DNA of 64,000 nt. It comes from Duffyella gerundensis. Its GTDB lineage: Bacteria; Pseudomonadota; Gammaproteobacteria; Enterobacterales; Enterobacteriaceae. A program made the position numbers and the translations under genes. Location: NCBI RefSeq assembly GCF_001517405.1, contig NZ_LN907827.1, positions 2,052,587 through 2,116,586 of the forward strand. Direction: 5' to 3'. Positions 27,962 to 37,963 of the stretch are shown here, piece after piece. The notes under the pieces are model-generated. The model saw nothing but the letters and a program-made list of their open reading frames with translations. It was not told where the DNA came from and searched no databases. Every line of letters starts with the position of its first letter. Position 1 is the first letter of the stretch.

Positions 27962-30559
27962 CTACTTTTTCGCTTCCTGCCATTTGCCATCAACAAAAAA
28001 AGCTGACCAGCCGGTGGCTTTTCCCTCTTTTTCTGAGCTGACATACTGCTGTTTTGTCTTACGACTGAAGCGAACGACCGTCTTATTCCCCTCTTTGTCG
28101 GCTACAGGCGCATCGGCCAGGTAGCGCAATTTCTCAGGCAGACGATCTTTAAAGCGTTGCAGCTCTTCCACCAGCGGCGCACGGGTTTCGCGCGATTTCG
28201 GGAAGGTGTTAGCGGCAAGGAACACGCCTGCCGCGCCGTCACGCAGCACGAAGTAGGCATCGGACTTCTCACACGCCAACTCAGGCAGCGGTACCGGATC
28301 TTCTTTTGGTGGCGCAACGTCGCCATTACGCAGAATTTTACGCGTGTTTTTGCACTCTTCGTTGGTGCAGGCCATGTATTTACCGAAACGACCCATCTTC
28401 AGGTGCATCTCAGAACCACATTTTTCACATTCTACGATAGGGCCGTCGTAGCCCTTGATGCGAAACTCGCCCTGCTCAATTTCGTAGCCATCACAGCCGG
28501 GATTGTTACCACAGACGTGCAGCTTGCGCTGGTTGTCGATCAGATAACTGTCCATGGCGGTGCCGCACTTCTCACAGCGGCGACGGGCACGTAACGCATT
28601 GGTTTCGGCATCGTCACCTTCAAGAATGTTCAGCACTTCATTTTCAGGAATCAGGTTAATCGTCTGCTTACAGCGCTCTTTAGGCGGTAACGCGTAACCT
28701 GAACATCCTAAAAACACGCCGGTGCTGGCGGTGCGAATACCCATTTGACGGCTACAGGTTGGGCAGTCAATAGTGGTCATCACCATCGCATTCGGCTGCA
28801 TGCCGCCTTCTTCCGGATCTTTTTCAGCCTGCTCAAGCTGCTGGCTAAAATCGCTGAAAAAGCTGTCGAGCACCCCTTTCCATTTCGCTTCGTTGTTCGC
28901 GACCTGGTCAAGGCTGTTTTCCATATGCGCGGTAAAATCGTAGTTCATCAGCTCGCGGAAATTTGCTTCCAACCGATCGGTAACGATTTCACCCATTTTT
29001 TCCGCATAGAAACGGCGACTTTCAACGCGCACATAACCGCGATCCTGAATAGTCGAAATAATTGACGCATAGGTTGACGGTCGGCCAATGCCGCGCTTTT
29101 CCAGTTCACGCACCAGTGAGGCTTCGCTGAAGCGCGCCGGCGGCTTGGTAAAGTGCTGACTTGGCGTCAACTGCACCAGCGTGAGATCGTCACCGACGTT
29201 GACCGGCGGCAGGGTGCGATCTTCATCGCCTTTGCGCAGCGCTGGCATCACTTTGGTCCAGCCGTCAAAACGCAGCGTACGGCCTTTCGCTTTCAGTCTG
29301 AAATCACCAGCATTGACGGTCAGCGTCGTTGAATCGTACTGCGCAGGCATCATCTGACAGGCAACAAACTGGCGCCAGATCAGCTGATAAAGCTTCTGCG
29401 CATCCGCTTCCATGTCCTTCAGGCTTTCCGCCAGCACGTTGACATCAGAAGGACGAATCGCTTCGTGTGCCTCCTGCGAATTGTCTTTGCTGGCGTACTG
29501 ATTTGCTGCTTCCGGCAGATACTTTTTACCGAACTCGCCGCCGATATAGTCGCGTACCATGCTTACCGCATCCTGACTCAGATTGGTTGAGTCAGTACGC
29601 ATATAGGTGATGTGACCCGCTTCATACAGCCGTTGGGCCATCATCATGGTTTTTTTGACGCCAAAACTCAGGCGGGTACTGGCGGCCTGCTGCAGCGTCG
29701 AGGTAATAAAAGGTGCACCCGGTTTGCTGCTGGTCGGCTTATCTTCACGATCGGCAACGGTAAAGCGCGCTTTTTCCAGCAGGCTCAACGCCGCCTGGGT
29801 CTGCTCACCGTTTACCGGGCGAAATGCTTTGTCGCCCTGATGCGTGACCTGCATGGCCAGATCGCTGCCTTTTGGCGTGGTGAAATCAGCATCCAGCTCC
29901 CAGTACTCTTCGGGAACGAAGGCTTTGATCTCACGCTCACGTTCTACGACCAGACGTACCGCTACCGACTGAACGCGTCCCGCGGAGAGACCACGTGCGA
30001 TTTTTTTCCACAGCAAAGGGGAAACCATGTAACCCACCACGCGATCCATAAAGCGTCGCGCCTGCTGTGCGTTAACCCGGTTAATGTTCAGTTCGCCCGG
30101 CTTTTCAAACGCCTGACGAATGGCATTTTTGGTGATCTCGTTAAAGACCACGCGACTGAAGCGGGAATCATCACCGCCAATCACTTCCCGCAGGTGCCAC
30201 GCAATGGCTTCCCCTTCGCGGTCAAGGTCAGTTGCGAGATAGATGTGGTCAGCGTTTTCAGCCAGTGCTTTCAGCTCGGCAACCACTTTTTCTTTGCCCG
30301 GGAGAATTTGATAATCCGCTTCCCAGTCATGCCACGGGTCAACGCCCATGCGGTTGACCAGCGCCGCTTTCTCATCTTTCTTAACTTTTTTGGCAGGTTT
30401 ACTGGTTGTAGAGTCAGCGCTCTTTTTAACTGTTGATCCACTGGTCGGCAAATCACGAATATGACCTACGCTGGATTTCACCACGAAGTCATTGCCGAGA
30501 TATTTATTGATTGTTTTGGCTTTTGCCGGGGACTCAACGATTACCAGAGCTTTTCCCAT
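27962..30559 (-). CDS. topA: DNA topoisomerase I
   Basis: 865 residues as in E. coli. It relaxes negative supercoils by single-strand passage. The TOPRIM domain begins [16 protein letters not shown] with the [13 protein letters not shown] acidic motif; the catalytic tyrosine lies in ITYMRTDST; the C-terminal third has four-cysteine zinc ribbons (CPTC, CEKCG, CGNNPGC). ATG 30559 follows AGGTAAAGG. Confidence 0.98.
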   Translation of the reverse strand: MGKALVIVESPAKAKTINKYLGNDFVVKSSVGHIRDLPTSGSTVKKSADSTTSKPAKKVKKDEKAALVNRMGVDPWHDWEADYQILPGKEKVVAELKALAENADHIYLATDLDREGEAIAWHLREVIGGDDSRFSRVVFNEITKNAIRQAFEKPGELNINRVNAQQARRFMDRVVGYMVSPLLWKKIARGLSAGRVQSVAVRLVVEREREIKAFVPEEYWELDADFTTPKGSDLAMQVTHQGDKAFRPVNGEQTQAALSLLEKARFTVADREDKPTSSKPGAPFITSTLQQAASTRLSFGVKKTMMMAQRLYEAGHITYMRTDSTNLSQDAVSMVRDYIGGEFGKKYLPEAANQYASKDNSQEAHEAIRPSDVNVLAESLKDMEADAQKLYQLIWRQFVACQMMPAQYDSTTLTVNAGDFRLKAKGRTLRFDGWTKVMPALRKGDEDRTLPPVNVGDDLTLVQLTPSQHFTKPPARFSEASLVRELEKRGIGRPSTYASIISTIQDRGYVRVESRRFYAEKMGEIVTDRLEANFRELMNYDFTAHMENSLDQVANNEAKWKGVLDSFFSDFSQQLEQAEKDPEEGGMQPNAMVMTTIDCPTCSRQMGIRTASTGVFLGCSGYALPPKERCKQTINLIPENEVLNILEGDDAETNALRARRRCEKCGTAMDSYLIDNQRKLHVCGNNPGCDGYEIEQGEFRIKGYDGPIVECEKCGSEMHLKMGRFGKYMACTNEECKNTRKILRNGDVAPPKEDPVPLPELACEKSDAYFVLRDGAAGVFLAANTFPKSRETRAPLVEELQRFKDRLPEKLRYLADAPVADKEGNKTVVRFSRKTKQQYVSSEKEGKATGWSAFFVDGKWQEAKK

Positions 30560-30904
30560 AATTACCTTTACCTGAATATAACGTCTGACCGTAAATGAAA
30601 TGAAAGGATGACGACCGGTTGCGGTACAGAGGAATCTGATGCCTCATCAGAACCACAACGAAATGTCTTTATCCAACCTACTGAAAAGGCATGCCTTTTA
30701 ACAGCGATGCAACTCCAGCACAACAAAATTTACTGCCAGAACCTGAATCGCCCACACTCTACCTGATAAAATCTGTTACGCAACCTTATTAGCACTCAGG
30801 TTAAAATCGCGCCATAAACTGCGAAGCAGTAAACAGATTTGAGCGAGTGTAGCCCGGCCAGTAATATAGAAGGATTCTCTTCACTGTCAAAAAATGAGGC
30901 AATA
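30560..30904. other. divergent promoter region topA/yciN
   Basis: 345 bases carrying promoters for both genes. The stretch 30760-30840 is AT-rich. I see no small gene or strong repeat. Confidence 0.45.
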
Positions 30905-31153
30905 ATGATGCTGACTACAACCGCCCTTTCGCGTGAAGCATTACTGGAACGGGCAAATGCCATGCTTGAAGCGCACGACGATTATTTTCCTGGTGTGCAG
31001 GTTGATGGCGTAGAGCAAAAAGGCGACGTGCTGGTGTTCAACGGCAATTTTTGGCTGGATGAGCAGGGATTACCCACGGCAAAAAGCACGCGGGTATTTA
31101 ATCTGTATAAATTTTTGGCAACCGAACTGTCGAAACAGTATCACCTGGCGTAA
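30905..31153 (+). CDS. yciN: YciN, small conserved protein (DUF2498)
   Basis: 82 residues (E. coli 83). The family core VLVFNGNFWLDEQGLPTAKS is intact, and the protein ends SKQYHLA. No signal or membrane segment. ATG 30905 is chosen because GAGG lies five bases upstream; a second ATG follows immediately, and the longer frame to 30839 lacks support. Function unknown. Confidence 0.93.
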   Translation: MMLTTTALSREALLERANAMLEAHDDYFPGVQVDGVEQKGDVLVFNGNFWLDEQGLPTAKSTRVFNLYKFLATELSKQYHLA

Positions 31154-31157
31154 TGTC

Positions 31158-31203
31158 CGGCGATAAACCGGGCAACATTGACTACAGCAGCGGTTTATCG
31201 CCG
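31158..31203. terminator. 13-bp inverted repeat between yciN and sohB
   Basis: CGGCGATAAACCG (31158-31170) is exactly complementary to 31191-31203. The right arm lies inside the last codons of sohB. There is no T-run, so it may end transcription weakly or stabilise the 3' ends. Confidence 0.45.
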
Positions 31204-32231
31204 CGCTGCCACAGCTTCAGCAGCGAGCGTTCGGCGCTGGCGGCCGCGCTCTGCGTAAAGCGATCGAACATTTTTTTGCGGCGAGCATAGCGCACGCTCA
31301 ACACGTCAAAACGCTCCAGTTGCGAGATGATCAGCGTATCGCTGGTGCCAATCTCATCAACCAGTCCCAGCTCAAGTGCCTGACGTCCAAACCAGTGTTC
31401 GCCGGTGGCGACCTGCTCAATATCCAGCGAAGGACGCATCTCATGCACAAAATCTTTAAACAGCAGATGCGTTTCGTTTAAATCCTCACGGAATTTTTCA
31501 CGGCCTTCTTCGGTATTCTCACCAAACAGAGTCAGCGTGCGCTTATATTGCCCGGCGGTATGCAGCTCAACATCAATATTGTTACGTTTCAGCAGGCGGT
31601 TAAAGTTAGGCACCTGCGCCACCACACCAATTGAGCCGACAATCGCAAAAGGCGCGGCGACGATACGATCGGCCACGCAGGCCATCATGTAGCCGCCACT
31701 GGCCGCCACTTTATCCACCGCAGCGGTAAAGGTGATACCGCTGTCGCGCAAACGCTGCAGCTGCGATGCAGCCAGGCCATAACCGTGCACTACGCCGCCT
31801 GGGCTTTCCAGTCTGAGCAGCACTTCATCGCCGGGTACGGCAACGGCAAGAATGGCGGAAATCTCTTCGCGCAACGATGCCACTTCGCCGGCGTCTATGC
31901 TGCCCTTGAAATCGAGCACGTAGAGTGAAGGTTTGGTGCTGTCACGCTTAATGCCTTGTTTCGCGTTGCGCTTAGCCAGCTTGTTTTTTTCTTTCTCGCG
32001 CTTTTTATGCTCTTTCAGCCAGGTTTTTTGCTCCAGTGGCGGCAGTTTAGCCAGCGTCATCTCCTCTTTGACATGACGATAGTCATCGCCAATACGCACT
32101 ACCTTCAGCTGTCCTGCCTGACCACGCTTACGCTGCGCCACGTTCACCAGAATAATGGCGATGGCCGCGATGGCGGCCACAATGGTGATGGTTTTCGCCA
32201 GAAACAGTCCATACCAGAAAAGTAATTCCAT
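31182..32231 (-). CDS. sohB: SohB, inner-membrane S49 protease
   Basis: 349 residues as in E. coli. Two hydrophobic N-terminal segments (~3-35) precede a charged linker and the SppA-like protease domain. The catalytic serine is S178 (AASGGY) and the lysine K230 (AGQYKRTLT). Overexpression suppresses loss of DegP in E. coli, suggesting a role in envelope protein quality. ATG 32231 is fixed by homology. Confidence 0.96.
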   Translation of the reverse strand: MELLFWYGLFLAKTITIVAAIAAIAIILVNVAQRKRGQAGQLKVVRIGDDYRHVKEEMTLAKLPPLEQKTWLKEHKKREKEKNKLAKRNAKQGIKRDSTKPSLYVLDFKGSIDAGEVASLREEISAILAVAVPGDEVLLRLESPGGVVHGYGLAASQLQRLRDSGITFTAAVDKVAASGGYMMACVADRIVAAPFAIVGSIGVVAQVPNFNRLLKRNNIDVELHTAGQYKRTLTLFGENTEEGREKFREDLNETHLLFKDFVHEMRPSLDIEQVATGEHWFGRQALELGLVDEIGTSDTLIISQLERFDVLSVRYARRKKMFDRFTQSAAASAERSLLKLWQRGDKPLL

Positions 32232-32393
32232 TCGTCCGCCCTGTTGCACATGTTGTTAATTGTCTCTCAGTTTATCACAGCGTGACCGCTTCACATCACG
32301 CGCCCTGTGCTGGTTTGCACTGCCTGGTTTTTTCAGGCATAAAGCGAACACCATGAACAATTGCACGTGACGGCAATCTGCCGAGGAGCCGCT

Positions 32394-33155
32394 ATGGATT
32401 ACCAACCGAAAAACAACCTGCTTGAAGGCCGCATTATTTTGGTGACCGGTGCCACTGACGGCATCGGTCGCGAGGCAGCACTGACTTATGCCCGCCATGG
32501 CGCCGAGGTTTTGCTTTTAGGGCGCAACAGTGAAAAGCTCAGCCAGGTCGCTGCAGAGGTCGCGACCATAACCCGCAAGCCCGGCAAAACGTTCGTGCTG
32601 GATATGAATAGCGCTACCCCCGCAACCTGCCAGACGCTGGCAGCGTCGATTGCCGCTGAGGTTCCTCGGCTGGATGGTCTGCTGCATAACGCTGGCGTGC
32701 TGGGCGACATTGCGCCAATGTCAGAGATTAAACCGCACGTCTGGCGCGAAGTAATGCAGGTTAACGTAGACGCCACTTTTTGGCTGACGCAGGCGCTGTT
32801 GCCATTACTGTTGAAATCGGCTGCCGGCTCGCTGGTGTTTACCACCTCAAGCGTTGGCCGTACCGGTCGCGCCGGATGGGGCAGCTATGCGGTTTCCAAG
32901 TTTGCTACCGAGGGCATGATGCAAGTGCTTGCCGATGAGTATAAAGATCGTCATTTACGGGTGAACTGCATCAATCCTGGCGGAACGCGTACCAAAATGC
33001 GCGCCAGCGCCTTCCCACAGGAAGACGCCAATAAGCTGAAAACGCCAGCTGATTTAATGCCGCTTTACCTCTATCTAATGGGCGACGACAGCCGCAACGA
33101 GAACGGTGTCAGCTTTGATGCTCAGCCGGGCCGCAAGCCAGGAGCTGCAGAATAA
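32394..33155 (+). CDS. yciK: YciK, short-chain dehydrogenase
   Basis: 253 residues (E. coli 252). Rossmann motif TGATDGIG for NAD(P) and catalytic YAVSK, with Ser in TTSSVG. Substrate unknown. ATG 32394 follows GAGGAG by five bases. The stop TAA shares a base with the ATG of btuR, so the two are translationally coupled, as in E. coli. Confidence 0.96.
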   Translation: MDYQPKNNLLEGRIILVTGATDGIGREAALTYARHGAEVLLLGRNSEKLSQVAAEVATITRKPGKTFVLDMNSATPATCQTLAASIAAEVPRLDGLLHNAGVLGDIAPMSEIKPHVWREVMQVNVDATFWLTQALLPLLLKSAAGSLVFTTSSVGRTGRAGWGSYAVSKFATEGMMQVLADEYKDRHLRVNCINPGGTRTKMRASAFPQEDANKLKTPADLMPLYLYLMGDDSRNENGVSFDAQPGRKPGAAE

Positions 33156-33748
33156 TGGCCGCTGAAGATCGTCATCAACAGCGCCAGCAGCGGTTGAAAG
33201 ATCAGGTTGACGCCCGCATCGCCGCGGCAACGGACATGCGCGGCATTGTGATGGTGTTCACCGGCAACGGCAAAGGCAAAACCACCGCGGCTTTCGGCAC
33301 GGCTACGCGGGCGGTCGGTCATGGCAAGCGCGTCGGCGTGATTCAGTTTATCAAAGGCGAATGGCCAAACGGTGAACGCCAGCTGCTGGAGCCGCAGGGC
33401 GTGGAGTTTCAGGTGATGGCCACCGGTTTTACCTGGGAAACACAGAGCCGGGAAACGGACAGCGTCGCCTGCGCGGAAGTGTGGCAACATGGCCTGCGCA
33501 TGCTGGCTGATGCGCGTCTCGATCTGGTGATTCTGGATGAGCTAACTTACATGGTGAGTTACGATTACTTGCCGCTGGACGCGCTGCTCACGGCATTACG
33601 GCAACGCCCCGCTCATCAGAGCGTGATCATTACCGGGCGCGGCTGCCATCGTGACATTTTGGAACTGGCGGATACAGTGACGGAGATGCGACCGGTCAAA
33701 CATGCGTTTGATGCCGGCATTCAGGCACAGCAGGGAATTGACTGGTAA
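33155..33748 (+). CDS. btuR: cob(I)alamin adenosyltransferase
   Basis: 197 residues (E. coli 196). It adenosylates corrinoids to make adenosylcobalamin. P-loop GNGKGKTT near residue 38 and the VILDELTY motif are present. Overlaps the yciK stop by one base and ends in a strong terminator. Confidence 0.97.
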   Translation: MAAEDRHQQRQQRLKDQVDARIAAATDMRGIVMVFTGNGKGKTTAAFGTATRAVGHGKRVGVIQFIKGEWPNGERQLLEPQGVEFQVMATGFTWETQSRETDSVACAEVWQHGLRMLADARLDLVILDELTYMVSYDYLPLDALLTALRQRPAHQSVIITGRGCHRDILELADTVTEMRPVKHAFDAGIQAQQGIDW

Positions 33749-33777
33749 AAAAAAGGCGCCCCGAAGGCGCCTTTTTT
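33748..33777. terminator. bidirectional terminator between btuR and rluB
   Basis: AAAAGGCGCC (33751-33760) pairs with GGCGCCTTTT around a CCGAA loop, with six Ts on the plus strand and a T-run on the minus strand. Confidence 0.94.
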
Positions 33778-33778
33778 G

Positions 33779-34657
33779 TTATCCGCGTTTGCTGTTGCTG
33801 TTAGTGCGACGCGAACCGCTGCTGACATTGCTGTGACGTTTCACCGCCCGGCGAATCTGGTTCGCCTTGGTGCGACGGCGATCTTTTTCTACCGCCACCT
33901 TGGTGACCGTTTCCGCAGGCAGATCCACCAGCTCGCGCAAATAGTTAATTGGCGGCAGCTCCAGTTCGGTCCAGCCACCGCGTGGCAGACCTTTTGGCAA
34001 CGGAATATCGCCATAACGCACACGAATCAGACGGCTAACCTGTACACCCACGGCTTCCCACAGGCGGCGCACTTCACGGTTACGGCCTTCGGTCAATGTG
34101 ACGTTGTACCACTGGTTGATGCCTTCACCGCCGGCAAACTTGATGGTTTTAAATGCTGCCGGACCATCTTCCAGTTGCACACCGCGGCTCAGCTGGCGAA
34201 TTTTATCATCGTCAACCTGGCCAAAAACGCGTACCGCATATTCACGCTCAACTTCACGACTTGGGTGCATCAGGCGATTGGCCAGCTCACCATCGGTGGT
34301 GAACAGCAACAGACCACAGGTGTTAACATCGAGACGACCCACCGCTACCCACCGCGCGCCGCGCAGGCGTGGCAGGCGATCAAATACGGTTGGGCGACCT
34401 TCGGGATCGTTGCGCGTGCACAGCTCGCCTTCCGGCTTATAGTAAGCGAGCACACGGCACACTTCCGTGGCCGATTCGGTGATGGCAACAATGTGCCCAT
34501 CAATACGGATTTTCATCGATTTGTCGACTTCAACGCGATCGCCGAGGGTGGCAATTTTGCCATCGACGCTGACGCGTCCGGCGCTGATCATCGTTTCAAT
34601 TTCGCGTCGTGAGCCATGGCCCGCGCGCGCTAAAACTTTTTGTAACTTTTCGCTCAT
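33779..34657 (-). CDS. rluB: 23S rRNA pseudouridine(2605) synthase
   Basis: 292 residues (E. coli 291). An S4 RNA-binding domain (~1-60) precedes the RsuA-type catalytic domain with the Asp motif [15 protein letters not shown]. The C-terminal tail is basic and Ser/Arg-rich ([17 protein letters not shown]), as usual for RluB. ATG 34657 is fixed by homology. In E. coli yciQ separates it from yciO; here an autotransporter region does. Confidence 0.97.
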   Translation of the reverse strand: MSEKLQKVLARAGHGSRREIETMISAGRVSVDGKIATLGDRVEVDKSMKIRIDGHIVAITESATEVCRVLAYYKPEGELCTRNDPEGRPTVFDRLPRLRGARWVAVGRLDVNTCGLLLFTTDGELANRLMHPSREVEREYAVRVFGQVDDDKIRQLSRGVQLEDGPAAFKTIKFAGGEGINQWYNVTLTEGRNREVRRLWEAVGVQVSRLIRVRYGDIPLPKGLPRGGWTELELPPINYLRELVDLPAETVTKVAVEKDRRRTKANQIRRAVKRHSNVSSGSRRTNSNSKRG

Positions 34658-35121
34658 TGAGCTGCCTCGCTGTCGCCTTCACAGGCGTCGTGGAAAAAAC
34701 ATTCAGGCAATTTTGGTCATTCCGCAGGAATTAACGCCGGGGATTGCACACCGCACTCTGATCGCGGCGAATCGTCGCTCTGCGCAGAGGCGGCATATTC
34801 TATACCAGTTAACTGCATAAAGCTGTGAAATCTTCACCCCGTAGTTAACGTCTGCGTAACGGCTCGTACCGCATCAGTTTATTGATTTATTTACCGCGTA
34901 ATTAACCGCACCGATTATTTTCGACAAATAAATATTATCGATAATTATCGATATAGTCTTATTTACAAGAATGCGTACTGCGCTAGGATTTGACTGGCAA
35001 ATTAACACCAGGGAAATAGTCGTTACAGTAACCCGTAATATATAGCCAGCCCGCGCAGGCTGATTATCTGCACGCTTATTTTTTAATAATTATCTCACAA
35101 CAGCAATTAAAAGGATTCAGG
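34658..35121. other. AT-rich regulatory region upstream of the autotransporter
   Basis: 464 bases between divergent genes, distinctly AT-rich from 34860 onward. It contains the 18-bp palindrome at 34936 and should hold the autotransporter promoter. No small gene is seen. Confidence 0.5.
34936..34953. promoter_or_regulatory. 18-bp perfect palindrome
   Basis: TATCGATAATTATCGATA equals its own reverse complement. It lies about 170 bases upstream of the autotransporter start and could be an operator for a dimeric regulator. The factor is unknown. Confidence 0.45.
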
Positions 35122-37431
35122 ATGAACATGTTTTCCTGTTCGGCACTGCTACGCAAAGGAACGCTATTAGCTCTCTTTTTTACGCCCCCATCCATGGCGC
35201 TGATCGAAATACGTGACGGCTTTGTTTACGGTCCTTCTGCGCCCTATGATGACTATGTAAAATGGACCAACCCGGCGCTGCTCGATTTCCACTTTTCTCA
35301 TATTCGTTCAATACGCAGCGTCGCGCCTGAAGGTGAACACGGCTCCGTCACCGTGTTTCTCAACGATACGTTAGTGTCAGGTGCGGATGGCACAGCCATC
35401 GATCTCACCGCTCAGGACCACAGTTTCCAGGTCGGCCCCTGGCTGGATGTTAACAACAGTACTGTAACCAGCAATCGCGACAGCGTGGTGAAATTAGACG
35501 AGCGCGGCATTATTCGCATGGACAATGGAAAAATCATTGCAGGGGAAAATGGCGAGCATGGTGTTGAATTACGCAGCGGATATATGACGTTAACCAATGG
35601 CAGTGAAATTATCGGCAACGATGTCGGTTTATTATGGGGAGGCGGCTATTTCCCAAACCAGACTAATACATCAATTGGTGTTGACAACGGATCGATTATC
35701 TCAGGACGGAATGGTCCGGCTGTACGCGTTGAGGATAATATAAAACAAATCAAATATCTCAACATGACGAATGACAGCAAATTAATCTCCGGCACCGACA
35801 CGATTGTCGAAGCGGTGGGTGAAAATACCCTGCTTGATATTCTGTTCAGAAATACCACCATTGAAGGCGATGTGGTTGCCCGTAATGGTGCAGAAATGCT
35901 GTTGTGGCTCGATCGCAACGCAAATTTTACTGGCAATGTACGGAACGCCACGCACATGACTTTAAGTCGCAACAGCACCTGGTATCTACCTGCCGACAAT
36001 GATTTACAACAGCTTGAACTGGATGCCGACAGCAAAATTGTGTTTGGTGACGGTTCCGCACCCCGTACCCTGACGGCCAACGACCTCTACGGTGGTGGCC
36101 ATTTTTATATGAACGCCTGGACAGCCGACAACCGCAGCGATTTTCTGCGCATCAATAACCGCGCCACCGGCGACTATTATCTGCATTTCACGCATCAGGG
36201 CAGCGAGCCGGGTAAGAATAACCAGCCTCTTAATGTGGCGCATATCGCCGGAGGCGACGCCTCGTTTTATCTTCCGGGCGGCAGCGTTGATTTAGGCACC
36301 TGGCAATATACGCTGGTACAACAGGAGCAGGATTACTTCCTCTGCCAGAACAGCGCCACCTGCCTGACTGGCGAACCGGTTACTCCCGAAGAACCTGAGG
36401 AGCCGGGTAAGCCGGAAGAACCTGAGGAGCCAGGCAAGCCGGAAGAACCCGAGGAGCCGGTTAAACCGGTTGAACCAGAAAAGCCTGTCGATCCCTGCGC
36501 GCACGGCGGCTGTGTAACCACACCCTCTACCGATGCTCTGATTGCCATGGGTATCGCACCGCGAATGATCTTTAATGCGCATCTGCCCGCCTGGCGCACC
36601 CGCAGCGGTGACACCGGCGGTGTTAAGCGACAGCAGGAGCAGGTTAACGCTCGTTTCCTCGGCGGCACCCGTCGTTATCAGGGCGCGGCTAACAGCGAAT
36701 GGAAAATGCAGAGCCGTGGCGTGGAAGTGGCGATCAATACACCCTTTGCTTTTGAAGGAGGAGAAGCTTATTTCGGGCCGGTTGCTACCTTCTCTTCGCA
36801 GACCCTTACCGATCGGCGTGGTGCAAACGGTCAGGTTGACAGCTGGGGTATTGGCCTGGAGGCCAGCTGGGTATTCGACAATGGCGCCTGGATCGACACG
36901 CTGCTGACCACCAGCCGATATGACCATCGGCTGGGTACCCGAATGAGCAGCGGCACAGAGGTAAGCGGAGAATGGGCTCGTCAGGGTTTTGGCGCCGCGC
37001 TGGAGTCAGGCTATCGCATTGCCACCACCGGTGCCGTGTGGCTCGAGCCCTATGCCCGGCTGACCGCCTTCACCGCTGACAGCAAAAATGTGGCGCTGGA
37101 TAACGGCATGCGGGCGCATTTCAGTCGTGACCGTTCGCTAATGGGTGAAGCGGGCCTCTATGTAGGAGGAACGTTGCAGCTGGCTTCTCTACCGGTAACG
37201 CCCTGGCTTAAAGCGGCCATGAGTTATGAAACGCTAAAAGGCAAGGACACGGTGATCAACGATCGTTATCGCTTTGATAACGACTTTAGCGGCGCGTCTG
37301 CCACCTATGCCGCCGGCGTTTCATTAGCCGTGAGCGATACGACGCGTCTGTTCGGGGAAATTGGCGGTCAAAAAGGCGCCTCAATAACCGCTCCGCTTAA
37401 CGCATCGCTTGGCGTGAACATCGCGTTTTAA
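35122..37431 (+). CDS. classical (type Va) autotransporter
   Basis: 769 residues. Signal peptide ~1-27 (cleavage after SMA). The passenger, ~28-405, has repeated short strand segments rich in Asn, Ser and Gly, typical of a pertactin-like beta-helix. Then come C408 and C414, a proline/glutamate linker (422-458) built from three 9-residue repeats, C459 and C464, and the translocating barrel (~515-769), ending in NIAF with terminal Phe. No protease triad or RGD is visible in the passenger, so adhesin or aggregation roles are guesses. ATG 35122 follows AAGGA by six bases. The gene is not part of the E. coli order at this place. Confidence 0.9.
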   Translation: MNMFSCSALLRKGTLLALFFTPPSMALIEIRDGFVYGPSAPYDDYVKWTNPALLDFHFSHIRSIRSVAPEGEHGSVTVFLNDTLVSGADGTAIDLTAQDHSFQVGPWLDVNNSTVTSNRDSVVKLDERGIIRMDNGKIIAGENGEHGVELRSGYMTLTNGSEIIGNDVGLLWGGGYFPNQTNTSIGVDNGSIISGRNGPAVRVEDNIKQIKYLNMTNDSKLISGTDTIVEAVGENTLLDILFRNTTIEGDVVARNGAEMLLWLDRNANFTGNVRNATHMTLSRNSTWYLPADNDLQQLELDADSKIVFGDGSAPRTLTANDLYGGGHFYMNAWTADNRSDFLRINNRATGDYYLHFTHQGSEPGKNNQPLNVAHIAGGDASFYLPGGSVDLGTWQYTLVQQEQDYFLCQNSATCLTGEPVTPEEPEEPGKPEEPEEPGKPEEPEEPVKPVEPEKPVDPCAHGGCVTTPSTDALIAMGIAPRMIFNAHLPAWRTRSGDTGGVKRQQEQVNARFLGGTRRYQGAANSEWKMQSRGVEVAINTPFAFEGGEAYFGPVATFSSQTLTDRRGANGQVDSWGIGLEASWVFDNGAWIDTLLTTSRYDHRLGTRMSSGTEVSGEWARQGFGAALESGYRIATTGAVWLEPYARLTAFTADSKNVALDNGMRAHFSRDRSLMGEAGLYVGGTLQLASLPVTPWLKAAMSYETLKGKDTVINDRYRFDNDFSGASATYAAGVSLAVSDTTRLFGEIGGQKGASITAPLNASLGVNIAF
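36385..36465 (+). repeat. 27-bp tandem repeat, three copies
   Basis: Three in-frame units encode PEEPEEPGK, PEEPEEPGK and PEEPEEPVK in the autotransporter linker. Units differ at a few positions, mostly synonymous. Copy-number change would keep frame and alter linker length. Confidence 0.9.
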
Positions 37432-37963
37432 TCGCTCACTTGCCGTTTGGCGCAAGGTTTCACAGCCTGACGCTGAGCCACGCTTTCCTTCTGCCTGCGG
37501 CCTGAATGACTGTCAGCTCGCAGGCAGACCAGGATTTTCCTCATAAAACAAGGAATTGTAATATTAATCAGCAAAAGACACTGCAAAAAACAACCGTAAA
37601 AGCAGCTTATAACGCCTTAAGCTATATTCTCTGTTTTATCCTGACACCGGCAGGGAAATTTTCAGCTTAAGTAATTTCTGGATTAACTTAACTCTATATC
37701 ATTAATATTATTTGATTCTTCTCCTTTTGAATTACGTTGTCGAATTAATTAATCAGTGTATTATTCAATCACTGATGCGCAAAGATTTAATGACTTAACT
37801 AAAATATAACCTTCGCATTATTAAAAAATTAAAATAACTCATTTTTAACAAAAAATATCATCTGCCGGACTGGATGAAATAATCTGCAATTGACTGCCCA
37901 CTTAATATGCCATGAGTCTTCACCAGGGATTTTTCGGCATATAACACTAACGATGTGAACACC
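37432..37963. other. AT-rich spacer between autotransporter and lipoprotein genes
   Basis: 532 bases. A 10-bp stem-loop lies at 37490-37528; from about 37550 the sequence is very AT-rich, with a small ATCAGTG/CACTGAT inverted repeat at 37752-37776. Probably the promoter of the lipoprotein gene. No gene seen. Confidence 0.45.
37490..37528 (+). terminator. stem-loop after the autotransporter gene
   Basis: TCTGCCTGCG (37490-37499) pairs with 37519-37528 around a 19-nt loop. The T-run after it is weak, so this is only a possible terminator. Confidence 0.35.

Noticed and set aside
29612..30436. 274-codon plus-strand frame opposite topA
   Set aside because: Shadow of topA; composition and lack of start signals speak against a gene.
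33776..34612. 278-codon plus-strand frame opposite rluB
   Set aside because: Antisense shadow of a conserved gene produced by codon bias.
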